A stretch of 28,719 bases of DNA from an uncultured Burkholderiales bacterium (GTDB taxonomy: Bacteria; Pseudomonadota; Gammaproteobacteria; Burkholderiales; Burkholderiaceae_D), in NCBI GenBank assembly GCA_903904635.1, contig CAIVDH010000410.1:1-28719 (forward strand), given 5' to 3'. Numbering within the stretch: position 1 is the first letter of the stretch; the number at the start of each line of letters is the position of its first letter. The notes under the pieces were generated by a model. That model saw only the letters and a program-made list of their open reading frames with translations. It searched no databases and was not told where the DNA came from. The position numbers were made by a program, and so were the translations under genes. Shown here piece after piece: positions 1-8,745 of the stretch.

Positions 1-5
1 ATTAC

Positions 6-884
6 TTATCCGTTATTCCACAAGCTTTGCATTAATGTAAATGCTGTTGATATGGTTAATTCTTCTTTGCGACTCATCAAACTGATGAAGCTTAATTTAC
101 TTTCCAGTTTTACCTGATCTGCGATTACTAAGCCATGTGCATGCGCCTCCCGCAAAGCAATTGACTCTCGGACCAGGGATAGTCCTACGCCTGATTTGAC
201 CAGATCTAGCATGGATGCTTCCTGATCAACGAGTGCAACGGTGCGTGGCTGAACTTTAAATTGAGTAAATATCTCTGTAAGTAATCGGTGGTGTACCGAT
301 TCCGGCGGTGACCAAATCCAGGGAAGGTTGGCAAGCGCGTCCCAATTTTTACCTTGTACGCGTTTTTTCCAGCCCTGTGGTGCAACGACTTTGTAAGTAA
401 ATGCAGTTAGCGTATGACTAAAATATTCTGTTCCTGGCTCACCGAGGTAGTAGCCTACGTCCAGTGTTCCGGCTTTAATTTGTTGTTTTACCCAACCCGA
501 CATGCCTTGCTGTAGTCGGGTTGCGATGTGTGGATAATTTTCAAGCAATTTTTTTAAAAAACTGCCGAGTCGTGTGAATTCGGGATCCAGTATGGTGCCT
601 ATGGCTAGGGTGCCTGATAAAGCGGTATGGAGCGATACCGCAGCCCTGGATAACTCACTACTAGCTGAAATGACATGTTGCGCTAGTGGAAGTAATTTTG
701 CGCCGTCTTCAGTTAATGTCATGCCGCGCGCATCGCGTGTAAACAATTGCACATTCAGACTGGCTTGCAAAGATTTGATTTGCAGGCTGACCGCAGGTTG
801 CGTCAGATGTAATCTGGCCGCGGCACGGGTTAAATTGCCTTCGTTGGCAACCGTGATGAAAGCGCGTAGCTGAGTCAGATCCAT
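6..884 (-). CDS. hpdR: LysR-type regulator, probable HpdR
   Basis: This is a LysR-type transcriptional regulator of about 292 residues, the usual family length. The N-terminal winged helix-turn-helix reads LTRAAARLHLTQPAVSLQ (about residues 18-35), and an effector-binding domain follows. The frame stays open upstream to 989, but the family N-terminus begins at MDLTQLRAF, so I place the start at 884. The longer start would run through the probable operator and leave almost no intergenic space. It is divergent from mmsA and hpdH, the standard arrangement for a LysR activator and its targets. Known HpdR proteins activate 3-hydroxypropionate catabolic genes when 3-hydroxypropionate is present. 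The HpdR name is inferred from gene context; LysR membership is certain from sequence. The stop codon lies six bases from the window edge. Confidence 0.85.
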   Translation of the reverse strand: MDLTQLRAFITVANEGNLTRAAARLHLTQPAVSLQIKSLQASLNVQLFTRDARGMTLTEDGAKLLPLAQHVISASSELSRAAVSLHTALSGTLAIGTILDPEFTRLGSFLKKLLENYPHIATRLQQGMSGWVKQQIKAGTLDVGYYLGEPGTEYFSHTLTAFTYKVVAPQGWKKRVQGKNWDALANLPWIWSPPESVHHRLLTEIFTQFKVQPRTVALVDQEASMLDLVKSGVGLSLVRESIALREAHAHGLVIADQVKLESKLSFISLMSRKEELTISTAFTLMQSLWNNG

Positions 885-916
885 GGCTGAATATGTAAAT
901 ACCGCGTTATTTAATA

Positions 917-947
917 AGTTATTTTTATATTGCTCTTGATAATAACT
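917..947. promoter_or_regulatory. Candidate LysR-type operator in hpdR-mmsA gap
   Basis: Seven-base inverted arms AGTTATT and AATAACT are separated by 17 bases. A direct repeat GTTATTT (906-912 and 918-924) overlaps the left arm. The centre is about 67 bases upstream of the start site predicted from the mmsA promoter, which is where LysR-type recognition sites usually sit. A second inverted repeat, TAAATA-N6-TATTTA, lies at 896-913, next to the regulator's own start. The repeats are seen directly; the binding role is inferred. Confidence 0.4.
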
Positions 948-963
948 CATTAGATTTGTGATG

Positions 964-992
964 TTTAGGCGCGTATCCTCTGCCAACATAAT
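964..992 (+). promoter_or_regulatory. Candidate promoter of mmsA-hpdH
   Basis: A weak -35 (TTTAGG) and a good -10 (CATAAT) are separated by 17 bases, with the ATG of mmsA about 34 bases beyond. A poor -35 with a good -10 suits an activator-dependent promoter. The site AAAGGA at 1014-1019 is a suitable ribosome binding site for the ATG at 1026. Confidence 0.4.
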
Positions 993-1025
993 AAAAATTG
1001 CACAGTCACTACCAAAGGATTACTT

Positions 1026-2549
1026 ATGACAACCGACAATAAACTCGAAACTTTAACGCACTACATTAATGGCAAGCGCGTTGCTGCCGCCAACGCAAAA
1101 ACCCAGCCAGTTTTCAATCCTGCTACGGGTAGCCCGTGTGCGCAGGTTGTCCTGGCTGAGGTATTGGAAGTCAATGCTGCGGTGGCTGCTGCTGCTGCTG
1201 CTGCGCCTGCCTGGGCTGACACTGCGCCATTAAAGCGTGCCCGGATCATGTCTAAGTTCAAGGAACTATTAGAAAAAAATCATGATGCACTTGCAGCGGC
1301 AATTACGCGCGAACATGGCAAGGTTTTTTCTGATGCCAAGGGTGAGGTGATTCGTGGTTTGGAAATTGTGGAGTTTGCTTGCGGTATTCCGCAGCTATTG
1401 AAGACGCAGTTTACGGACAATATCGGTGGCGGCATTGATAACTGGCAGTTACGTCAGCCGTTGGGCGTGACTGTGGGTATTACGCCGTTTAATTTTCCTG
1501 TGATGGTGCCGTTATGGATGGCGCCTATGGCGATTGCTTGCGGTAATACGTTTATTTTGAAACCTTCAGAACGTGATCCGACGCCGTCTTTGATGATGGC
1601 AGATTTATTTAAAGAAGCCGGTTTGCCGGACGGCGTTTTCAATGTGGTGCAGGGCGATAAATTAGCGGTTGATACGCTGTTGCAGCATCCCGATGTAAAG
1701 GCTGTTTCCTTTGTGGGCTCTACGCCGATTGCTGAATATATTTATACCGAAGGTGCCAAGCGCAAGGGTGCGTATCCATTGCGGGTGCAAGCATTGGGCG
1801 GCGCGAAAAATCATTTGGTGGTGATGCCGGATGCAGATTTGGATCAGGCGGTTGATGCATTGATTGGTGCAGCGTATGGCTCTGCGGGTGAGCGTTGCAT
1901 GGCGATTTCTGTTGCGGTTGCGGTTGGGTCGGTGGCAGATAAGTTAGTTGATGCGCTTGTGCCGCGAATTAAAGCACTAAAAATTAAAAATGGGTTGGAA
2001 GCGGATGCGGAAATGGGGCCTGTTGTTACGGCTGTCCACAAAGCAAAAATTGAATCTTATATTGCTGATGGTGTGAAGTCTGGCGCGAAGCTGATTGTTG
2101 ATGGACGCGGTATTTCTGTGCCAGGTCATGAGCAAGGATTTTTCCTGGGTGGGACTTTGTTTGATCATGTCACGCCAGATATGAAAATTCATCAGGAAGA
2201 AATTTTTGGACCGGTGCTATGTGTGGTGCGCGTGCCTGATATGGCGGCGGCAATTAATCTGATAAATGCGCATGAGTATGGCAACGGCGTTGCGTTATTT
2301 ACTTCTGATGGTAATACGGCGCGCGAATTTTCACGTCGCATTGAAGTGGGTATGGTGGGTGTAAATGTGCCTATTCCTGTGCCTATGGCTTGGCATTCTT
2401 TTGGTGGGTGGAAGCGGTCACTTTTTGGCGACACGCATATTTATGGCGAAGAAGGTGTGCGTTTTTATACACGTTATAAATCCATCATGCAGCGCTGGCC
2501 AGAATCGATAGCTAAGGGTGCTGAATTCACGATGCCGGTTGCCAAATAA
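1026..2549 (+). CDS. mmsA: CoA-acylating (methyl)malonate-semialdehyde dehydrogenase
   Basis: The 507-residue product belongs to the aldehyde dehydrogenase superfamily and oxidises malonate or methylmalonate semialdehyde with NAD+ and CoA to acetyl-CoA or propionyl-CoA plus CO2. Family hallmarks are [15 protein letters not shown] and [10 protein letters not shown] in the NAD-binding fold, FVGSTP, and the nucleophilic cysteine in [11 protein letters not shown]. The start is supported by an AAAGGA ribosome site. It lies 19 bases before the GMC oxidoreductase gene, so the two are probably co-transcribed. Next to that gene the likely substrate is malonate semialdehyde from 3-hydroxypropionate, although valine catabolism uses the same enzyme family. 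A run of six GCT codons plus one GCG codes for seven alanines near residues 54-60. Confidence 0.93.
   Translation: MTTDNKLETLTHYINGKRVAAANAKTQPVFNPATGSPCAQVVLAEVLEVNAAVAAAAAAAPAWADTAPLKRARIMSKFKELLEKNHDALAAAITREHGKVFSDAKGEVIRGLEIVEFACGIPQLLKTQFTDNIGGGIDNWQLRQPLGVTVGITPFNFPVMVPLWMAPMAIACGNTFILKPSERDPTPSLMMADLFKEAGLPDGVFNVVQGDKLAVDTLLQHPDVKAVSFVGSTPIAEYIYTEGAKRKGAYPLRVQALGGAKNHLVVMPDADLDQAVDALIGAAYGSAGERCMAISVAVAVGSVADKLVDALVPRIKALKIKNGLEADAEMGPVVTAVHKAKIESYIADGVKSGAKLIVDGRGISVPGHEQGFFLGGTLFDHVTPDMKIHQEEIFGPVLCVVRVPDMAAAINLINAHEYGNGVALFTSDGNTAREFSRRIEVGMVGVNVPIPVPMAWHSFGGWKRSLFGDTHIYGEEGVRFYTRYKSIMQRWPESIAKGAEFTMPVAK
1185..1205 (+). repeat. GCT trinucleotide run in mmsA
   Basis: Six perfect GCT units followed by GCG encode seven consecutive alanines in the N-terminal helix region of MmsA. 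Length change in units of three would keep the frame, so this would alter the protein rather than switch it off. Confidence 0.8.
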
Positions 2550-2568
2550 AAATAACAGGACATAAATT

Positions 2569-4209
2569 ATGGAATCCGCAGGCGTTTACGATTACATCAT
2601 TATTGGTGGTGGTACGGCTGGTTGCGTTTTAGCCAACCGTTTGACGCAAGACCCGGATGTGTCGGTGTTGCTGATTGAGGCTGGCGGCAAGGATGACTAT
2701 GTCTGGATTCATATTCCGGTTGGTTACTTATATTGCATCAACAATCCCCGCACTGACTGGATGTTTCGCACACAAGCAGAGCCGGGCTTGAATGGTCGTA
2801 GTCTGATTTATCCTCGCGGCAAAGTATTGGGTGGCTGCTCGTCCATCAACGGCATGATTTATATGCGGGGTCAGGCGCGTGATTATGATGAATGGGCCAG
2901 GCTGACGGGTGACGACAGCTGGCGTTGGCAAAATGTGCTGCCAGTTTTTCGGGGAACGGAAGACCATTATGCCGGTGTAAGCGAATTTCATGGCGCTGGT
3001 GGTGAGTGGCGGGTGGAAAAGCAGCGTTTGCGTTGGGATGTGCTGGATGCATTTCGCGTCGCAGCTTCTGAAACTGGCATACCCATGACGGATGATTTTA
3101 ATCAGGGCGATAACGAAGGTTGCGGCTATTTTGAGGTGAACCAGAAGAAAGGTATACGCTGGAATACGGCTAAAGCATTCTTACGTTCTATAAAGAAAAG
3201 ACGTGGTTCGCTGGAAATAATGACGGGCTGTCATGTTAAGCGCCTGGACATTGTGGATACTGAGCAGGGTAAAGTTTGTCGTGGTGTGCATTTTAGTGGC
3301 GATGGACGAGAGTGGTTTGCTGAGGCGCGGCGTGAAACACTATTAAGTGCTGGCGCGATTGGTTCGCCGCAGATATTGCAACTCTCTGGTATCGGCCCGG
3401 CAAACTTGCTACAAAAGCATGGTGTGCCCGTGGTGGTGGATGCGCCGGGTGTGGGTGAAAATCTGCAAGACCATTTGCAGTTGCGGATGGCTTTCAAGGT
3501 TGAGGGCGTAAAAACCTTGAATATGATGGCTAATAGTGTTTTGGGTAAGTTACGTATCGGCCTTGAATACGCGGTTAATCGGAGTGGGCCTATGTCTATG
3601 GCGCCTTCTCAGTTGGGTGCGTTTACTAAGTCGGATCCTTCGCAGGCGTCAGCAAATCTGCAATATCATGTACAACCGTTGTCACTTGAGAAATTCGGCG
3701 AACCTTTACATGGCTTTCCGGCATTTACTGCCAGCGTATGTAATTTGCGCCCGACTTCGAGAGGGCATGTACGGATTACTTCCGGCGATGCTTATGCAGC
3801 ACCAGCTATTACACCTAATTATCTGAGTACGGCCGAAGATCGGCGCGTTGCCGCCGATTCATTGTCACTGACGCGCCGGATTGTTGCCGCGCCCGCCATG
3901 CGCCAGTTTACGCCCGAAGAATTTATGCCGGGTGTGAAGTTTCAGACCGAGGAAGAATTAGCGCGTGCCGCTGGTGATATAGGCACAACGATTTTTCATC
4001 CGGTGGGTACGTGCAAAATGGGTCGGGCTGATGATGTTTCGGCTGTGGTTGATCAGCAGATGCGGGTTAAGCAGGTAAAGGGGCTGAGAGTGGTTGATGG
4101 TTCAGTCATGCCGGTGATTACGTCAGGCAATCCCAATTCTCCTATCATCATGATCGCTGAAAGAGCTGCGCAATCTATACGTGCAGATTGGTCTGCAAAG
4201 GCAAAATAG
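2569..4209 (+). CDS. hpdH: GMC-family FAD oxidoreductase, probable 3-hydroxypropionate dehydrogenase
   Basis: The 546-residue flavoprotein is of the glucose-methanol-choline family, related to choline dehydrogenase. The N-terminal FAD-binding motif is IIIGGGTAGCVLANRL (about residues 11-26), followed by the GMC signature PRGKVLGGCSSINGMIYMRG. The C-terminal active-site region carries the conserved His in FHPVGTCKMG and an Asn in TSGNPNSP. It oxidises an alcohol to an aldehyde and passes electrons to a quinone or other acceptor. It sits directly behind mmsA with ribosome site CAGGA, and a LysR gene is divergent. This is the layout of hpdR / mmsA-hpdH, in which the GMC enzyme converts 3-hydroxypropionate to malonate semialdehyde. 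The fold is certain. The substrate is inferred from context, and other short alcohols or hydroxyacids are possible. Confidence 0.8.
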   Translation: MESAGVYDYIIIGGGTAGCVLANRLTQDPDVSVLLIEAGGKDDYVWIHIPVGYLYCINNPRTDWMFRTQAEPGLNGRSLIYPRGKVLGGCSSINGMIYMRGQARDYDEWARLTGDDSWRWQNVLPVFRGTEDHYAGVSEFHGAGGEWRVEKQRLRWDVLDAFRVAASETGIPMTDDFNQGDNEGCGYFEVNQKKGIRWNTAKAFLRSIKKRRGSLEIMTGCHVKRLDIVDTEQGKVCRGVHFSGDGREWFAEARRETLLSAGAIGSPQILQLSGIGPANLLQKHGVPVVVDAPGVGENLQDHLQLRMAFKVEGVKTLNMMANSVLGKLRIGLEYAVNRSGPMSMAPSQLGAFTKSDPSQASANLQYHVQPLSLEKFGEPLHGFPAFTASVCNLRPTSRGHVRITSGDAYAAPAITPNYLSTAEDRRVAADSLSLTRRIVAAPAMRQFTPEEFMPGVKFQTEEELARAAGDIGTTIFHPVGTCKMGRADDVSAVVDQQMRVKQVKGLRVVDGSVMPVITSGNPNSPIIMIAERAAQSIRADWSAKAK

Positions 4210-4315
4210 CTTGTAATACGCCTTCTTATGGCCGGCCGGCTGTCGTTCAAGCTTTAGCTTAATTCAGATATTTACAACCCACATTCGGGTTAAGTACCGC
4301 CAATGCAAAGTAATT

Positions 4316-5089
4316 ATGGAAATTCTCCCTGTAGATTTTTTTGTGTTGGCGCTTGCCGCCTTGTTTGCTGGCCTCGTTGATGCGGCGGTAGGCGGCGGTG
4401 GCTTGATACAAGTCCCGGCTTTGTTTGGCGTATTTCCGCAATCTGCCCCAGCTGTTTTATTCGGTACAAATAAGCTTTCCGGTATCTGGGGTACGGCATT
4501 TGCTGCCGTAACTTATGCCAAAAAAACCAGAGTGGAGTGGGGCGTAGCGATACCGGCTTCTTTATCAGCGCTTTTGCTCTCTTTATTGGGGGCCTGGACG
4601 GTAAGTAGTTTTCCTGCAGAGCTGGTTCGTAAGGCGTTGCCAGCAATACTTTTATTGGTCGCTATTTATGTGTTTAGGCGCAAAGACTTTGGTATTACAC
4701 ATGCGCCGCTACATAGCGGCCGCCGCCAGACAGGCGCGGCGTTGTTATTGGGCGCTGTGATTGGGTTTTATGATGGGTTTTTTGGGCCTGGAACGGGAAG
4801 TTTTTTAATATTTTTATTTATACGGTTTTTCGGCTTTGATTTTCTGGGCGCATCTGCCGTTGCAAAAATCGTCAATGTGGCTTGCAACCTTTCCGCATTG
4901 GCGCTGTTTGGTTATCAGGGCCACGTACTTTGGCAGCTAGGCTTGCTCATGGCGGTGTGTAATGTGGCCGGCGCAGTGATTGGAGCGCGCTTGGCATTGC
5001 TGAAGGGTAACGGCTTCATACGGCGTGCTTTTTTGGTTGTCGTGTCGCTGCTCATACTGAAAACAACAAGCGACGCATTCTGGATCTAA
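4316..5089 (+). CDS. TauE/SafE (TSUP) family membrane permease
   Basis: The 257-residue protein is strongly hydrophobic, with about seven or eight membrane segments. The two-repeat TSUP hallmarks are visible: DAAVGGGGLIQVPALF near residues 23-38, and GFYDGFFGPGTGSFL in the second half, as in the YfcA branch. Family members move sulfite, sulfoacetate, thiosulfate or other small organic anions. No sulfur gene lies nearby, so the substrate cannot be named. The ATG at 4316 has no strong ribosome site. A gap of 106 bases separates it from hpdH and holds only a weak 5-bp inverted repeat (AACCC 4276-4280, GGGTT 4287-4291) without a T-run. Whether it belongs to the upstream operon is open. Confidence 0.85.
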   Translation: MEILPVDFFVLALAALFAGLVDAAVGGGGLIQVPALFGVFPQSAPAVLFGTNKLSGIWGTAFAAVTYAKKTRVEWGVAIPASLSALLLSLLGAWTVSSFPAELVRKALPAILLLVAIYVFRRKDFGITHAPLHSGRRQTGAALLLGAVIGFYDGFFGPGTGSFLIFLFIRFFGFDFLGASAVAKIVNVACNLSALALFGYQGHVLWQLGLLMAVCNVAGAVIGARLALLKGNGFIRRAFLVVVSLLILKTTSDAFWI

Positions 5090-5117
5090 TCAGTATTTGA
5101 GCCATCTAATGCTCGGT

Positions 5118-5133
5118 TGTTTCACGTGGAACG
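5118..5133 (+). promoter_or_regulatory. parS: parS centromere site 1
   Basis: TGTTTCACGTGGAACG matches the bacterial parS consensus (TGTTTCACGTGGAACA or TGTTTCACGTGAAACA) in all but the last base. ParB binds here to nucleate the partition complex for the origin region. It lies 2.8 kb from parA and 3.6 kb from parB, and a mirrored copy follows. Confidence 0.93.
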
Positions 5134-5154
5134 TTCGACTGTCGGCTTACACCA

Positions 5155-5170
5155 CGTTCCACGTGAAACA
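5155..5170 (-). promoter_or_regulatory. parS: parS centromere site 2, inverted copy
   Basis: CGTTCCACGTGAAACA is the exact reverse complement of site 1. With flanking bases the two form a perfect 18-bp inverted repeat (5117-5134 and 5154-5171) separated by 19 bases. The motif itself is nearly palindromic, so each copy is a full ParB site. Confidence 0.93.
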
Positions 5171-5198
5171 AATTTGTTTTTCCTTTTCCTTTTTCTGC

Positions 5199-5226
5199 TT
5201 GGCCGATCTTTAAATAACCGTATAAT
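5199..5226 (+). promoter_or_regulatory. Candidate sigma70 promoter of mnmG-rsmG-parAB
   Basis: A -35 TTGGCC and a perfect -10 TATAAT are 16 bases apart, and the mnmG ATG lies about 35 bases beyond the -10. It is only about 30 bases past the second parS site, so ParB spreading from parS could affect its use. That last point is inference. Confidence 0.6.
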
Positions 5227-5260
5227 CCAGCCTCTGCATTAAGTCTCTCTATAGTGACTC

Positions 5261-7192
5261 ATGAATTTCCCCTCTGAATTCGATGTGATTGTTGTTGGTG
5301 GTGGCCATGCCGGTACGGAGGCTGCGCTTGCGGCTGCGCGCATGGGCCAGAAAACCTTGCTGCTGACACACAATATTGAGACCCTGGGTCAAATGTCCTG
5401 CAATCCCTCTATCGGTGGAATAGGCAAGGGCCATTTGGTGCGCGAGGTTGATGCCATGGGTGGTGCGATGGCCATCGCTACAGATGAGGCGGGCATACAA
5501 TTCCGTATTTTGAATTCTTCCAAGGGTCCGGCGGTGCGTGCGACACGTGCCCAAGCGGACCGCATACTTTATAAGCAGGCGATACGTGCTCGTCTGGAAA
5601 ATCAGCCTAACCTTTGGCTTTTTCAGCAGGCGGTGGATGATTTGATGGTGGAGGGCGCTCGAGTGGTGGGTGCGGTAACGCAGGTCGGCATTCGTTTTCG
5701 GAGCAAGACGGTAGTTTTGACTGCGGGTACTTTCCTGGACGGTAAAATCCACGTGGGCTTGAATAATTATTCTGCTGGCCGTGCTGGTGATCCGCCTTCC
5801 TTGTCATTGTCGGCGCGCTTAAAAGAGCTAAAGCTGCCGCAGGGTCGTTTGAAAACGGGCACGCCACCACGCATAGACGGACGAAGCATTGATTTTTCTG
5901 TCATGACAGAGCAGCCCGGTGACTTAGATCCGGTGCCAGTTTTTTCGGTCATGGGTACGGCCGCTATGCATCCGGCGCAGGTACCTTGCTGGATTACGCA
6001 TACGAATGCGCGCACACACGACATTATTCGCGGTGCGTTGGATCGTAGCCCTATGTATACCGGTGTGATTGAGGGTGTGGGTCCGCGGTATTGCCCGTCT
6101 ATAGAAGACAAAATACATCGCTTTGCCGGCAAAGATTCACATCAGATTTTTCTTGAGCCTGGAGGGCTGACGACCAACGAGTTTTATCCGAACGGGATTT
6201 CAACCAGTTTGCCATTTGATGTGCAGCTGGAGTTGGTGCGCTCTATGCGCGGGTTGGAAAGCGCGCATATTTTGCGTCCCGGCTACGCGATTGAATATGA
6301 TTATTTTGATCCGCGCGGGCTGAAGGCGACGCTGGAAACTAAGGTAATAGAAGGCTTGTTTTTTGCCGGTCAGATTAACGGTACAACGGGCTATGAGGAA
6401 GCGGCAGCGCAGGGCATGCTGGCCGGACTGAATGCAGCTTTGCGCTCGCAAGAGCGGGAAGGCTGGACGCCGCGTCGCGATGAGGCGTATCTGGGTGTGC
6501 TGGTTGATGATCTGATTACGCAGGGTGTGCAAGAGCCGTATCGCATGTTTACGAGTCGTGCCGAATACAGGCTTAGCTTGCGTGAAGACAATGCTGATAT
6601 GCGCCTTACTGAAACGGGGCGTCGTCTCGGTTGTGTGGGCGATCTGCAGTGGCAGGTTTTTGAGCAAAAGCGCGAAGCGGTTGCGTTGGAGTTGGAGCGC
6701 TTGAGGTCCACTTGGGTTAGCCCGCGGGTAATCGACAATGCTGAGGCAATGCGTGTAATTGGCAAGCCCTTGGAGCGCGAATATACCTTGGAAGATTTGT
6801 TGCGCCGGCCGAATATAAGCTACGAAAGCTTAATGAGTTTGCATGGTATGGGTGATCAACATTTTAAGGGCCCGGTTCTTGAGCCGGCGGTGGCTGAGCA
6901 GGTTGAGATACAAATTAAATATGCCGGCTACATTGATCGTCAGGCTAAAGAAGTTGAGCGTCATGAGCATAATGAAAGCCTGCGATTACCGGAAGGATTG
7001 GACTATCTTGCTGTGAGTGCATTGTCGATGGAAGTCAGGCAAAAGCTGAATAAACATAAACCTGAAACCTTGGGACAAGCATCGCGTATTGCCGGAGTGA
7101 CACCGGCGGCGATTTCTTTATTGTTGGTGTATTTGAAAAAAGGCGGTCTGCGCGAGTTGAGTTTGATGAACCAAAATTCGGATGCAGCCTGA
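5261..7192 (+). CDS. mnmG: tRNA uridine-5-carboxymethylaminomethyl modification enzyme MnmG (GidA)
   Basis: The 643-residue protein has the normal family length. With MnmE it builds the carboxymethylaminomethyl group at C5 of the wobble uridine in certain tRNAs, using FAD and a folate one-carbon unit. The FAD dinucleotide motif [12 protein letters not shown] is at residues 11-22. The GidA signatures [19 protein letters not shown] (about residues 47-65) and [16 protein letters not shown] are both present. The ATG at 5261 has no strong ribosome site but gives the standard N-terminus. It abuts rsmG with no spacer (TGA then ATG), as expected for the mnmG-rsmG-parA-parB block that often sits near bacterial replication origins. 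Confidence 0.97.
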   Translation: MNFPSEFDVIVVGGGHAGTEAALAAARMGQKTLLLTHNIETLGQMSCNPSIGGIGKGHLVREVDAMGGAMAIATDEAGIQFRILNSSKGPAVRATRAQADRILYKQAIRARLENQPNLWLFQQAVDDLMVEGARVVGAVTQVGIRFRSKTVVLTAGTFLDGKIHVGLNNYSAGRAGDPPSLSLSARLKELKLPQGRLKTGTPPRIDGRSIDFSVMTEQPGDLDPVPVFSVMGTAAMHPAQVPCWITHTNARTHDIIRGALDRSPMYTGVIEGVGPRYCPSIEDKIHRFAGKDSHQIFLEPGGLTTNEFYPNGISTSLPFDVQLELVRSMRGLESAHILRPGYAIEYDYFDPRGLKATLETKVIEGLFFAGQINGTTGYEEAAAQGMLAGLNAALRSQEREGWTPRRDEAYLGVLVDDLITQGVQEPYRMFTSRAEYRLSLREDNADMRLTETGRRLGCVGDLQWQVFEQKREAVALELERLRSTWVSPRVIDNAEAMRVIGKPLEREYTLEDLLRRPNISYESLMSLHGMGDQHFKGPVLEPAVAEQVEIQIKYAGYIDRQAKEVERHEHNESLRLPEGLDYLAVSALSMEVRQKLNKHKPETLGQASRIAGVTPAAISLLLVYLKKGGLRELSLMNQNSDAA

Positions 7193-7861
7193 ATGGCAGG
7201 CACGATTGATCGCGCCGAATTCGGGGCTTTACTGGCGCAGGGCGCAGAGGCGCTGAAGCTAAAATTATCAGATAGCCAGCTAGAAAAACTGCTGGATTAT
7301 CTGACGTTGTTGTTGAAATGGAATGCTGTTTATAACCTGACGGCTGTACGTGACCCGAAGCAAATGTTAACCCAGCATTTGCTTGATGCAATGGCGGCAA
7401 TGACGGCCTTTCGTGGCGCCAAGCAGGTGCTGGATGTGGGTAGCGGTGGTGGCTTGCCCGGTATGGTGTTGGCTATCTGGGCGGCAGAAGCCGAGCCGCA
7501 AATGGTTGTACACATGATTGATACGGTGCATAAAAAGACAGCTTTTTTGACGCAAGTAAAAGCAGAGTTGGGCTTGACTAATACGTTGATACATACGGAC
7601 CGCGTAGAAAAATTTAAAAGCCAGCGCTTGTTTGATGTGATCACATCGCGTGCCTTTGCCGAGCTGACTGATTTTGTGAACTGGTCTGGACACTTGCTGC
7701 AAGAAGGTGGTTGCATGATTGCCTTAAAAGGGCAAGCACCAGTAGAAGAAATTGCTCGACTACCGGTGGGGTGGGTGATGCAAAAGCTCGAGCCGCTTAT
7801 AGTGCCGGGTATGGATGCGAGCCGGCATCTGGTTTTTATTCAGCGCCAGGCGGAGGCTTAA
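7193..7861 (+). CDS. rsmG: 16S rRNA (guanine527-N7)-methyltransferase RsmG (GidB)
   Basis: The 222-residue SAM-dependent methyltransferase modifies N7 of G527 in 16S rRNA. The SAM-binding motif VLDVGSGGGLPGMVLA lies at about residues 79-94, and the family segments LLKWNAVYNLT and TSRAFAELTDFVNW are present. Its ATG directly follows the mnmG TGA, so translation is probably coupled. The length is typical, and no irregularity is seen. Confidence 0.96.
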   Translation: MAGTIDRAEFGALLAQGAEALKLKLSDSQLEKLLDYLTLLLKWNAVYNLTAVRDPKQMLTQHLLDAMAAMTAFRGAKQVLDVGSGGGLPGMVLAIWAAEAEPQMVVHMIDTVHKKTAFLTQVKAELGLTNTLIHTDRVEKFKSQRLFDVITSRAFAELTDFVNWSGHLLQEGGCMIALKGQAPVEEIARLPVGWVMQKLEPLIVPGMDASRHLVFIQRQAEA

Positions 7862-7928
7862 GCGTAGGCTAAATTTAGTAAACAGGCAGATCGCATTATT
7901 TAGATTAATAACCATAACGATAAAAGCC

Positions 7929-8699
7929 ATGACCAAAATTTTTTGTATTGCTAATCAAAAGGGCGGAGTGGGCAAAACCACGACAGCGGTGAATCTTGCC
8001 GCCGCGCTTGCCAATATAAAACAGCGCGTTTTGCTGGTGGATCTTGATCCGCAAGGTAATGCAACGATGGGAGCAGGTATTAATAAATCGGGCCTGACTT
8101 CATCGATTTATCAAGTTTTGCTGGGTATGGGCGATGTAAAGAATATCCGCCAACGATCTGAAGCCGGACAGTTTGATGTGTTACCGGCCAACCGCGATTT
8201 GGCCGGAGCCGAAGTAGAAATGGTGGAGCTGGAAAATCGTGAAACGCGGCTCAAAGATGCGCTGATGAAGGTTGCTGACGAATATGATTTTGTGTTGATC
8301 GATTGCCCGCCGGCTTTATCCATGCTGACCTTAAATGGACTGTGCGCAGCGCATGGCGTGATCATTCCTATGCAGTGCGAATATTACGCGCTGGAAGGGC
8401 TGTCTGATTTAGTCAATACGATAAAAATTGTGCATTCAAAATTAAATCCGGATTTGAAAATCATCGGTCTTTTAAGGGTGATGTTTGATCCGCGGATGAT
8501 GTTGTCGCAACAAGTCTCGGCGCAGCTAGAACAACATTTTGGTGACAAAGTATTCAAGTCAATTATTCCACGCAATGTACGGCTGGCTGAAGCCCCTTCA
8601 TTTGGTGTGCCGGGCGTAAATTTCGATACTGCGTCCAAGGGTGCGCAGGCCTATGTTGAATTTGGAAAAGAACTCGTTACTCGCATAAAAAATATTTAA
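7929..8699 (+). CDS. parA: Chromosome partitioning ATPase ParA (Soj)
   Basis: The 256-residue Walker-type ATPase drives segregation of ParB-parS complexes over the nucleoid. The deviant Walker A KGGVGKTT is at residues 11-18, the A' motif VDLDPQG lies near residues 40-46, and the Walker B region is LIDCPPALSMLTLN. The frame is open back to 7815 inside rsmG, but the family begins at MTKIFCIANQKGG, so I choose 7929. There is no N-terminal DNA-binding extension, so this is the short chromosomal type rather than the long plasmid type. parB follows after 46 bases. Confidence 0.96.
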   Translation: MTKIFCIANQKGGVGKTTTAVNLAAALANIKQRVLLVDLDPQGNATMGAGINKSGLTSSIYQVLLGMGDVKNIRQRSEAGQFDVLPANRDLAGAEVEMVELENRETRLKDALMKVADEYDFVLIDCPPALSMLTLNGLCAAHGVIIPMQCEYYALEGLSDLVNTIKIVHSKLNPDLKIIGLLRVMFDPRMMLSQQVSAQLEQHFGDKVFKSIIPRNVRLAEAPSFGVPGVNFDTASKGAQAYVEFGKELVTRIKNI

Positions 8700-8745
8700 T
8701 CGCGTTGAGTCAACAAACTAATTTAAATCCAGAAAGCTTTAAATC

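Noticed and set aside
5117..5171. Inverted repeat read as a transcription terminator after the TauE/SafE gene
   Set aside because: Both arms are near-consensus parS. There is no T-run directly behind the second arm, and the partition genes follow, so centromere sites explain it better.
6200..6667. 155-codon open frame antisense to mnmG
   Set aside because: It is a shadow of mnmG: no family features and a His/Gln/Arg-rich composition typical of reverse reading.
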